Source: JANRKB01 sp033763695
GTDB taxonomy: Bacteria > Planctomycetota > Phycisphaerae > Phycisphaerales > UBA1924
DNA length: 64,000 nt
Direction: 5' to 3'
Assembly: GCA_033763695.1 (NCBI GenBank)
Contig: JANRKB010000023.1
Location: 1-64,000, forward strand
Shown here: positions 16,469 through 23,940 of the stretch, one piece after another
Layout: each line of letters opens with the position of its first letter
How positions within the stretch are numbered: the first letter of the stretch is position 1
The notes under the pieces: model-generated
Told to the model about the DNA's origin: nothing
The model's input: the letters and a program-made list of their open reading frames with translations, nothing else
Database searches by the model: none
Position numbers and translations under genes: made by a program

Positions 16469-16636
16469 CTACTTGGCCGCGTCTTGGATGTGCTCGCCGG
16501 CGCGTTCGATGTCCTTGCCTGCGCCTTCAACGGTGTTGCACGCCGCGAGCAGCGTCGTGCTGACGATCGCCGCGGCGAGCAGCAGTGCCGAGAGTGACGG
16601 CGTGCGCACGCGAATGACGTTGTGAGACTTGTTCAT
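16469..16636 (-). CDS. Entericidin-like small lipoprotein
   Basis: The 55-residue product has a basic N-terminus, a hydrophobic segment and the lipobox LLAAC (Cys33). The mature part NTVEGAGKDIERAGEHIQDA is the entericidin A/B (EcnAB) signature. Entericidins are small stationary-phase membrane lipoproteins in other bacteria; their role here is inferred. The gene lies between two other small stress-type membrane genes on the same strand. Confidence 0.85.
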   Translation of the reverse strand: MNKSHNVIRVRTPSLSALLLAAAIVSTTLLAACNTVEGAGKDIERAGEHIQDAAK

Positions 16637-16698
16637 GATTCAGACTCCCGTGTGAGGGGCTCGTGCCTGACGAACTGCAAAGCGTGCGAGCGATTGCT

Positions 16699-16884
16699 TT
16701 ACACCGGCGGCACGGGCGGACGGCGGCCTGTCACGAGATGCGCGATCAGACTGATCAGGAACAGCACGATGAAGACGCCGAAGAGCAGGCGTGCGATATC
16801 AACCGAGAGCCCCGCGATGCCAGAGAGGCCGAGGACGGCGGCCACGATTGCCACGATCAGGAAACTCAGGGCCCAGCGAAGCAT
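16699..16884 (-). CDS. DUF1328 (YtjA-type) small membrane protein
   Basis: The 61-residue product starts MLRWALSFLIVAIVAAVLGL and continues GIAGLSVDIARLLFGVFIVL, the pattern of DUF1328: two membrane segments and a short tail. AAGGAAGG precedes the ATG at a normal distance; the frame upstream is not coding-like. DUF1328 proteins are commonly found with stress-induced small genes. It is first of the three-gene group ending at 16274. Confidence 0.85.
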   Translation of the reverse strand: MLRWALSFLIVAIVAAVLGLSGIAGLSVDIARLLFGVFIVLFLISLIAHLVTGRRPPVPPV

Positions 16885-17088
16885 GAGAACCTTCCTTTCG
16901 TTGCAGAGCGGCCCGAGACACTCGTCGCCCGGTGCGAGACTGCCAACGAAAGAAAGGCGCGACGCGGAAAAGCGTGCGCCCAAGAGATGCCCTCGTCTGT
17001 ATTGCGCCCTTGCTGCGTGGGAGCAGTGCGTGCGCATCAATCGCCAGTGAAATCACTGGCGTCGGCGCAGTCAATGCATCAGCCGCGA

Positions 17089-17137
17089 ACCGCCGCGCAC
17101 ACCTTCGACGCCGCGTCGGTCAGGTCCGTCGCGGCCT
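17089..17137 (-). pseudogene. Duplicated fragment of the sucC 3' end
   Basis: These 49 bases match 18784-18832, the last codons of the intact sucC, at 47 of 49 positions. Read on the minus strand they encode ATDLTDAASKVCAAV, as in sucC, and then end differently (RG stop instead of K stop). Nothing else of sucC is present. With the intact copy it forms a direct repeat about 1.7 kb apart that encloses the following gene. Confidence 0.85.
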
Positions 17138-17247
17138 TTGTGCCACGATTCATCCGAGGCTCGGCGAGGATGATCGTGCTCTTGCTTCGAACGCAAATGG
17201 ACCGGCGCGAGCAATGTGGATTGTGCATCGGCTGTGGCGGCCGCGCG

Positions 17248-18321
17248 TCATCGATCCGTGACTGTGCTGCTGTCTTGAGACCGTCGCCAGAACAAGAACT
17301 TGTCTCCGTCGCCGATCGCCCCGTACTTTGTTGGCGAGGGGCCAGAACTCCAAACATCGCATTCGGGCCAACCGACCACACCATTGGGCTCGCGGCAAAG
17401 CGTGACGTAGGCGCCATCTGGTGTCGCCGACGTAATGCGATCCCCGCGGAGCATCCGAAATGTCATGAAGCTGAGTCTTTGGGATCTCTGATCGGGACAG
17501 CACAAGGCGGTGATGTTCGTGCTTCGCGAAGCGACGATCGCCGACACGGCGTCACGACGGCTCACGAGGTCGCAGTCATCGAACGAACGCAAGACAGATC
17601 CAGTTGCCGCGTCATAGATGGCGACATTTGAGTTGTTTCCACGCTTCCAGTTGCATGCAATGGCTTGATCGCCGATCCAATGAAGCGTGTCCACCTGAGC
17701 GTCGTCCTTGCCAGAAATCTGCACGAGGGGCTCATTTCCCTGATTCATCTCTGACAAGGAAAGCCAGACCCGCACCGTGCGCAGATCGGCGGAGACGTCT
17801 GCAACCGACTTTCTTGGCGAGAAGGCGATGTGCCTTGAAGCAACGCTGATCTCGTTGCCGTCGGCGCCAATCACACTGAGGCCAAACGCCTGGTCAGAAA
17901 AGAGCCCGAAACCTGCGCCGATAAACTCAACAAACGCCTTGTGATGAACATCCAATCGTTTCCCGTCACTCCACAAAACGATTGCGGTGGACGGTCCATT
18001 TGCGACTGCGAGACGTTGATCCTCGGGGATGATGACGCAGGCCTCGCCAAGGCGGGAGTAGATCGCAACAGAACCCTTCGGTGTCAACTCGCGAGCGCGC
18101 GTTGTCAACCGGGTCATCTGGTTCTGTTTGCCAGTGACAGTGGAGTCCCAGTCGGGGCCTTCAATGACGGGCACATATTCCGGAGTCGTGAAAGGCGCGC
18201 CCGTGACTTGGAATGGATAACTGTCGCGCGCTTTGTACAGAAGGAGCAGTGTTGCCACGCCGACGAGGATCACGCTGACAAGCAGCACTCGGAGTCGCGC
18301 CGGTCTCGCCGCCGTTGTCAT
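17248..18321 (-). CDS. Hypothetical protein with N-terminal membrane anchor, compositionally atypical
   Basis: The 357-residue product has one N-terminal membrane span (LRVLLVSVILVGVATLLLLY) and then a mainly beta-type extracytoplasmic domain. The spacing of short hydrophobic strands (AIVLWSDGKRLDVHH, TLHWIGDQAIACNWKRG, NVAIYDAATGSVLRSFDDC) suggests a WD40- or PQQ-like propeller. AAAGG about eight bases upstream supports the ATG at 18321 over the one at 18336. Base composition is visibly lower in G+C than the neighbours, and the gene lies between two copies of the sucC 3' end. Both fit acquired DNA. No function is assigned. Confidence 0.6.
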   Translation of the reverse strand: MTTAARPARLRVLLVSVILVGVATLLLLYKARDSYPFQVTGAPFTTPEYVPVIEGPDWDSTVTGKQNQMTRLTTRARELTPKGSVAIYSRLGEACVIIPEDQRLAVANGPSTAIVLWSDGKRLDVHHKAFVEFIGAGFGLFSDQAFGLSVIGADGNEISVASRHIAFSPRKSVADVSADLRTVRVWLSLSEMNQGNEPLVQISGKDDAQVDTLHWIGDQAIACNWKRGNNSNVAIYDAATGSVLRSFDDCDLVSRRDAVSAIVASRSTNITALCCPDQRSQRLSFMTFRMLRGDRITSATPDGAYVTLCREPNGVVGWPECDVWSSGPSPTKYGAIGDGDKFLFWRRSQDSSTVTDR

Positions 18322-18776
18322 GGTTGTGCCTTTCAAGGCTCTCGCAAGTGCTCAATGCTTTCCGAATCGGCGGCTTGATCGGTTTCAGCGGTGATCTTGC
18401 CCGATGAAGGTCGTCGGTGCTCGCCGTGCCCGTCCGTCGGGCTCACCCGGTCGGATTCGCACCGCTCACGCCGCTCAATCGCTCGACAAGTCCCATTGGC
18501 GCGTCGTGGTGAACGGATCGTATCTTGGCATGAAGTCTTGGCCGCGGATCAAGGTGATGCGGCGCCTCCTTGAAGCACGCATCAGAAGTCTTCGCCTTCC
18601 GACTGGCCGCTCTCGAACTGCCTCCGGACGTTTGCCCTCCAGCTGAGTTCACATCTGCGGGCGCGTGCGGGCATTTCGGCTCCACGGGGGGCGTGCTTCG
18701 CTGGTCTGCAGTCATTGTCCGGCAACGCGGAGTTGCCAGACTCGCCATAACCCGCCGAGCACCGAGGCATACGCGG
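18322..18776. other. Intergenic region inside the sucC-flanked segment
   Basis: This 455-base gap lies between the hypothetical gene and the sucC stop. Short frames exist on both strands but none has a ribosome site or recognisable sequence. No RNA or integrase remnant was identified. Confidence 0.5.
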
Positions 18777-20036
18777 TCACTTCACCGCCGCGCACACCTT
18801 CGACGCAGCGTCGGTCAGATCCGTCGCGGCCTGCATCGTTGGGATGTCCTTCTGTGCCGCGGCCAGCAGTTCACGACCCGCCTGCACGTTCGTGCCCTCG
18901 AGGCGAACGACCAGCGGCACCTTGAAGCCGACGCTGCCGTCGGGGTTCTTGAACCCGCGGGCGGCGTTGATGATGCCCTGCGCGATGACATCGCACTTCA
19001 TGATGCCGCCGAAGATGTTCACCATCACGCCCTTCACGCGCGAGTCGCTGAGGATGATGGAGAAGGCTTCCGTCACCGCTTCTTCGGTCGCGCTGCCGCC
19101 GACGTCGAGGAAGTTGGCCGGCTCGCCGCCGTGGAGTTTGACGATGTCCATTGAGGCCATCGCGAGCCCCGCGCCGTTCACCAGGCAGCCGATGTTGCCG
19201 TCGAGCTGGATGTACGAGAGGCCGAAGCGATGGGCCCGGGCCTCGGCGGGATTTTCTTCCGCCGGGTCGGCGAGGGCCTGCACGTCGGCGTGACGGAACA
19301 GGCCGTTCTCATCGAAGTTGAACTTCGCGTCGATCGCCAGCACCTGTCCGTCGGGGTGCTGCGCGCTCGGCGGCGTGATGATCAGCGGGTTGATCTCCGC
19401 CAGTGCGCAGTCCTTGTCGGCAAAGAGCTTGGCGAGGCCCATCATCACCTGCATCGCCTGCCCGATCTGCTTGCCCTTGAAACCCAGTTCGAACGCGATC
19501 CGCCGTGCCTGGAAGCCCTGCAGCCCGAGCAGCGGGTGCAGCGGCTCCTTGAGGATCGCCTTGGGATTGTGCTTGGCGACTTCTTCGATCTCGACGCCGC
19601 CTTCGCGCGACGCGATGAGCACATTGCGGCGGCTCTTGCGATCGGTCGTGATCGCGACGTAGAACTCTTCTTTGCCTGCGGCTGCGCCTGGGCCTCCACC
19701 GTTGCGATCGGCGATGTCCACGCCGGCGGCGATGAGCAGCTTCTTCACCTCAAGCCCTTCGGGCGGCGTCTGCGGGCTGACCATGCGATGCGTCAGCATG
19801 AATCGTGCGGCTTCGACGGCTTCTTCCGCGGAGCGAACGAGCTTCACAAAGCCCGCCTTGCCGCGACCGCCCGCGTGCACCTGGGCCTTGACGACGGCGA
19901 GGTTCGACCCCGAGCCCTCGGTGACGGCCCGATACGCCGCGGCCGCCTGCTCGATCGACTCGATCATCTGCCCGGCGGGGACGGGGACGTTGGCGGACTT
20001 GAGGAGGTCGCGGGCCTGGTACTCGTGGATCTTCAT
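18777..20036 (-). CDS. sucC: Succinate-CoA ligase (ADP-forming) beta subunit
   Basis: The 419-residue product with SucD would interconvert succinyl-CoA and succinate in the TCA cycle. The ATP-grasp domain begins MKIHEYQARDLLKSANVPVP and carries VKAQVHAGGRGKAG. The C-terminal domain has GLSYIQLDGNIGCLVNGAGL, HGGEPANFLDVGG and MVNIFGGIMKCD. It is about 30 residues longer than usual because of a Gly/Ala-rich insert (DIADRNGGGPGAAAG). AGGA lies about 11 bases before the ATG; upstream in-frame ATGs lack conservation. sucD, which normally follows directly, is absent; instead comes a segment bounded by a second copy of the sucC 3' end. purC lies 96 bases upstream on the same strand. Confidence 0.93.
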   Translation of the reverse strand: MKIHEYQARDLLKSANVPVPAGQMIESIEQAAAAYRAVTEGSGSNLAVVKAQVHAGGRGKAGFVKLVRSAEEAVEAARFMLTHRMVSPQTPPEGLEVKKLLIAAGVDIADRNGGGPGAAAGKEEFYVAITTDRKSRRNVLIASREGGVEIEEVAKHNPKAILKEPLHPLLGLQGFQARRIAFELGFKGKQIGQAMQVMMGLAKLFADKDCALAEINPLIITPPSAQHPDGQVLAIDAKFNFDENGLFRHADVQALADPAEENPAEARAHRFGLSYIQLDGNIGCLVNGAGLAMASMDIVKLHGGEPANFLDVGGSATEEAVTEAFSIILSDSRVKGVMVNIFGGIMKCDVIAQGIINAARGFKNPDGSVGFKVPLVVRLEGTNVQAGRELLAAAQKDIPTMQAATDLTDAASKVCAAVK

Positions 20037-20132
20037 GAACGGAAATCCTGCAAGGGGACGCGTCGCGAGACGTGAGGCGGAAAGCACTGGAACGAAGGCG
20101 AGAGGATAGGAGACGCGGCGCGGCTGTGGCGA

Positions 20133-21065
20133 TCATCGCGTGAGGGCAGTGAGCGCCGCCTGATACTTGGCGAGGGTGGCCGCGACGACGGCATCGGGCA
20201 AGTGCGGCCCGGGTGCCTGCTTGTTCCAGTTCCCTTGCGCGACGAGCGACTCGAGGTACTCCCGCAGATACTGCTTGTCGTAGCTCTGCTGCGGGCGACC
20301 GGGCGCGTAGTTGTCGGCCGGCCAGAAGCGAGAACTGTCGGGCGTGAGTGCTTCGTCGATCAATATTGGCTCATCGGCCGCGCCCGAGCCATCGAGCGGG
20401 ATGCCAAACTCGAACTTGGTGTCGGCGATGATGATGCCGCGGGCGAGCGCGTGTTCGGCGGCGGCGTGGTAGATCGCGAGGCTCAGGTCACGCAGACGCG
20501 TCATGAGGGGGCGACCGACAAGCTCGGCGGCACGCTCGAAGGACACATTCTCGTCGTGCTTGCCCATCTCTTCCTTGGTGGCAGGCGTGAAGATCGGTTG
20601 GGGAAGGCGGGCGCACTGCGACAGGCCGGAAGGCAGCGTGACGCCGCAGACTGCGCCGGCGGATTGGTACTCCTTCCAGCCCGAGCCTTCGAGGTAGCCG
20701 CGGACGACGCATTCGATCGGAATGACGCGGCAGCGGCGCGCGATCATCGCGCGGCCGCGGAGCATCTCACGCGTGGTGGACGCTGTGAATGCGTTGTGGG
20801 GCACGAGCGAAACGTCATCCGAGAGAAGGTGTGTGCGGCAGATGCCGCGCGACTCGATGAAGCGCAGCCAGAACAGGCTCATCGCTGTGAGCAGTGCACC
20901 TTTGCCGGCGATCGGCGTGGGCATAACGACGTCGAAGGCCGAGATGCGATCGGTCGCGACCACCAGCAGACGCTGTGCGTCGAGCGTGTAGACGTCGCGG
21001 ACTTTCCCGCCGCGTCGGTCGGGGAGCGCAAGGTCGGTGGTGAAGACCGCGGTGGCGTTGGACAT
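20133..21065 (-). CDS. purC: SAICAR synthase
   Basis: The 310-residue product joins CAIR and aspartate in purine biosynthesis. Conserved features are GGKVRDVYTLDAQRLLVVAT, DRISAFDVVMPTPIAGKG, VIPIECVVRGYLEGSGWKEY, IIIADTKFEFG and LIDEALTPDSSRFWP. Length and full motif set are normal. It starts divergently from proB with a 78-base gap and may be cotranscribed with sucC downstream. Confidence 0.95.
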   Translation of the reverse strand: MSNATAVFTTDLALPDRRGGKVRDVYTLDAQRLLVVATDRISAFDVVMPTPIAGKGALLTAMSLFWLRFIESRGICRTHLLSDDVSLVPHNAFTASTTREMLRGRAMIARRCRVIPIECVVRGYLEGSGWKEYQSAGAVCGVTLPSGLSQCARLPQPIFTPATKEEMGKHDENVSFERAAELVGRPLMTRLRDLSLAIYHAAAEHALARGIIIADTKFEFGIPLDGSGAADEPILIDEALTPDSSRFWPADNYAPGRPQQSYDKQYLREYLESLVAQGNWNKQAPGPHLPDAVVAATLAKYQAALTALTR

Positions 21066-21143
21066 GGCGTGGCTCGTGGAGAGAGGGACGGCGGAACGGG
21101 CGGGTGCTGCGCCAGAATACGCCGTCGGCGTACAGTCGGCGTC

Positions 21144-22310
21144 ATGAGTGGCTCGAATCCGTTTCCGCGTGATTTCGCCGGTGTCCGGCGCGTCGTCGTC
21201 AAGGTCGGCAGCGCGGTGCTCGCGCCCAAGGGCGAACTTGAAGCGGCGGCGGTGGCGCGGCTGGCGCAGGGCATCGTCGGCCTGTGTCAGGGCGGACGCG
21301 CCGGTGAGCCGCAGCGACAGGTGATGTTGGTGTCATCGGGCGCGGTGGCGTCGGGCTTTCGCACGCTTGGGCTGAGCGCCTCGCCCAAGACGATTGTGCT
21401 GAAGCAGGCGGCGGCGGCAATCGGGCAATCGCGGCTCATGAGTGCGTATGCCGCGGCATTTGCCGAGGCGGCCCGCGCCAATGGCGCGGAGCGCGGCGTT
21501 GCGCAGGTGCTGCTGACGAGTGACGATCTGGATCATCGCGCTCGCGTGCTCAACGCGCGGCGGACGCTGGCCGCGCTGCTGGAGCACGGCGTCACGCCCA
21601 TTATCAACGAGAACGACAGCGTCTCGTTCGATGAGATCAAGCTCGGCGACAACGATCGGCTCAGTGCGTTGGTTGCGTCGCACACGCAAGCGGACTTGCT
21701 GGTGATTCTCTCAACCGTGCGGGGCGTCTATGAAGGCGGCGATGCGAAGCGCGTGATCTCGGTGATCCCGCCGCAGGACGATCCGTCGGGGCATGTGCAG
21801 GCGGAGAAGTCCGCGACTGGCGTGGGCGGGATGGCGACGAAGATCGCCGCGGCACGTATCTGCACGAGCGCGGGGATTCCGGTTGTCATCGCTGGTGGCA
21901 ATGAGGCCGATGTGCTGCAGCGCGTGCTTGCGGGCCAGGAGATCGGGACGTACTTCCCCGCGCCGCGCCGGCGCGTGCCGCTGCGGAAGCGATGGATCGG
22001 GCAATCGACGCGTGCGAAGGGAAAGATCGTCGTCGATGAGGGGGCGCGGAAGGCGCTGGTCTCGCGCGGGGCGAGCCTGCTTGCGAGCGGCATCGTGGAC
22101 GTGAAGGGACACTTCAGCGCGGGCGCGGCCGTGGACATCCTGGGGCCGGATCAGAAGCCGATCGCGCGCGGGCTGGCGTCCTACTCGGCGGAGGAGATCC
22201 GCAAGATCCGCGGCAAGCGGGCGGCGCAGATTGTGACGATCCTGGGGTACAACTATCGCGATGAGGTGGTGCATCGCGATGACCTGATGTTGGTGGGAGA
22301 CGGCACATGA
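21144..22310 (+). CDS. proB: Glutamate 5-kinase with PUA domain
   Basis: The 388-residue product phosphorylates glutamate in the first step of proline synthesis. The kinase domain shows VVVKVGSAVLAP, LVSSGAVASGFRTL, PIINENDSVSFDE and the GVGGMATKIAAARI substrate loop. The C-terminal PUA domain covers about residues 290-380 (KGKIVVDEGARKALVSRGAS through ILGYNYRDEVVHRDD). The start is the ATG at 21144; the much longer frame upstream is antisense to purC. The stop overlaps proA (ATGA), giving a proBA operon. Confidence 0.95.
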   Translation: MSGSNPFPRDFAGVRRVVVKVGSAVLAPKGELEAAAVARLAQGIVGLCQGGRAGEPQRQVMLVSSGAVASGFRTLGLSASPKTIVLKQAAAAIGQSRLMSAYAAAFAEAARANGAERGVAQVLLTSDDLDHRARVLNARRTLAALLEHGVTPIINENDSVSFDEIKLGDNDRLSALVASHTQADLLVILSTVRGVYEGGDAKRVISVIPPQDDPSGHVQAEKSATGVGGMATKIAAARICTSAGIPVVIAGGNEADVLQRVLAGQEIGTYFPAPRRRVPLRKRWIGQSTRAKGKIVVDEGARKALVSRGASLLASGIVDVKGHFSAGAAVDILGPDQKPIARGLASYSAEEIRKIRGKRAAQIVTILGYNYRDEVVHRDDLMLVGDGT

Positions 22311-23611
22311 GCGGTGCGGCGAACAGCGCAGGGGGAGATGCCGGTGTGCCCGGGCCGATCTTGGCCGCGGCTCGCGCTGCGCGGGAGGCTTCGTACACGC
22401 TGGCGTTTGTGCCGACGGACGCAAAGAACGCGATGCTGCGCGATCTGGCGGATCGTCTGATGGCGAGGCAGACAGAGATCCTGGCGGCGAACGAGGCGGA
22501 TGTGGCGGCAGCACGCGGCGCGGGACTCGCGGCCGCGAAACTGCAGCGCTTGCAGATGACGGCAAAGTCGATCGAGCAGATGAGCGAGGGCGTGCGGCAG
22601 GTGGCGGCGCTCCCCGACCCGGTCGGGCAGGTGGTGAAGGAATCGACGGTGCCCAGCGGCTTGCTGGTGCGCAAGGTGCGCGTGCCGCTGGGCGTGATCG
22701 CGATGATCTATGAGGCGCGGCCCGCGGTGACGATCGACGCGTTTGCGCTGTGCTTCAAGGCGGGGAACGCGTGCCTCTTGAAGGGCGGACGAGAGGCGGC
22801 GGGCGCGAGCGGCGTGCTCGCATCGATCGCGCATGAGGCGCTGCGCGAGCACGGGCTCCCGAGCGGCGCACTGGCGAGCATCTCGGACACTTCACGGGAT
22901 GATCTGCGTGCGCTGCTCCAACTGGACACGCTGATCGATCTGGTGATTCCGCGCGGCGGAACGGAACTGATTCGGTTCGTCGCGCAGCACTCACGGATTC
23001 CGACGATCCAGCACTACCACGGCGTGTGCCACATGTTCGTCGATGACTCGGCGGATCTGGAGCGGGCGTTGCAGTTGGTGGTGAGCGCGAAGACCTCCGC
23101 GCCGGCGACGTGCAACGCGCTGGAGTGTGTACTGGTGCATCGTGGGATCGCGGAGCGATTCGTGCCGCGGCTGGCGGAGATGTGTGCTGCTGCGGGCGTG
23201 CGATTGCACGCGGACTCGGAGGCGTTTGACTTGGCGGTGCCGAGCGGCCGGGCGACGACGACGTCGCGTGCGCAGGCCGAGGACTGGGGCAAGGAGTTCC
23301 TGGAACTGACGCTGGCATGTCGCGTGGTGAGCGACGTGGATGAGGCGATCGGACATATCCAGCGGTACGGCTCGCTGCACACCGACGCGATCGTGTCGCA
23401 GACGCCCGCTCATCAGGAACGTTTCATCCGTCGCGTCGGCTCGAGTTGCGTGCTGGTCAATACGTCGACGCGATTCAACGACGGGTTTCAGTTGGGGCTG
23501 GGGGCGGAGATCGGGATCAGCACGTCGAAGATCCACGCGTTTGGGCCGATGGGACTGGAGGAGTTGACGATTGCGCGGTATGAAGTGCGCGGCGATTATC
23601 AGACGCGATAG
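22307..23611 (+). CDS. proA: Gamma-glutamyl phosphate reductase
   Basis: The 434-residue product reduces glutamyl-5-phosphate to the semialdehyde, second step of proline synthesis. It belongs to the aldehyde dehydrogenase superfamily: PLGVIAMIYEARPAVTIDAF, CLLKGGREA, YHGVCHMFVD, the catalytic Cys in SAPATCNALECVLVH, and GLGAEIGISTSKIHAFGPMG. Its ATG overlaps the proB stop (ATGA), so translation is coupled. Confidence 0.96.
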   Translation: MSGAANSAGGDAGVPGPILAAARAAREASYTLAFVPTDAKNAMLRDLADRLMARQTEILAANEADVAAARGAGLAAAKLQRLQMTAKSIEQMSEGVRQVAALPDPVGQVVKESTVPSGLLVRKVRVPLGVIAMIYEARPAVTIDAFALCFKAGNACLLKGGREAAGASGVLASIAHEALREHGLPSGALASISDTSRDDLRALLQLDTLIDLVIPRGGTELIRFVAQHSRIPTIQHYHGVCHMFVDDSADLERALQLVVSAKTSAPATCNALECVLVHRGIAERFVPRLAEMCAAAGVRLHADSEAFDLAVPSGRATTTSRAQAEDWGKEFLELTLACRVVSDVDEAIGHIQRYGSLHTDAIVSQTPAHQERFIRRVGSSCVLVNTSTRFNDGFQLGLGAEIGISTSKIHAFGPMGLEELTIARYEVRGDYQTR

Positions 23612-23940
23612 CTGCGCTGCGACGAAGCCGTCGCAAACTGTTCGCGATGCTTCGCCGAAGGGTTGAAAGTCCGGCGGGTGAGTCTGCCGACACTCAATCA
23701 CGCGGGCTCATCTGCTCCGCTAGGCTCTTGGTGTTTGGCAGATGTCGCGTGAGGAAGGTGTTCGGAGCTGAGACTCCGGCCTCGGCAGAGTTTTCGCGGC
23801 GTGCGAGCGTGCGCCGCGGATCAACGGGCGAGGCGGCGGCGTTGTGAGATCAAGCGTCTCGGCGCTCGTCGGGGGTCGAAAGGGTCGAGTGGGTCGTGGG
23901 GGGCCGCGTTGTGCGGCTTGGTCAGGAGTGTTGCTCGGTC
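23612..23940. other. Intergenic region between proA and the asparagine-synthetase gene
   Basis: A 329-base gap on the plus strand. It shows no clear gene, terminator or RNA. AGGAGT lies 11 bases before the next start codon. Confidence 0.5.

Noticed and set aside
17079..17417. Minus-strand frame ending in the sucC-like peptide
   Set aside because: Only the last 16 or so residues resemble SucC; the rest overlaps the hypothetical gene in another frame and has no coding character.
20202..21143. In-frame upstream extension of proB
   Set aside because: It is antisense to purC. Conserved ProB sequence begins at the ATG at 21144.
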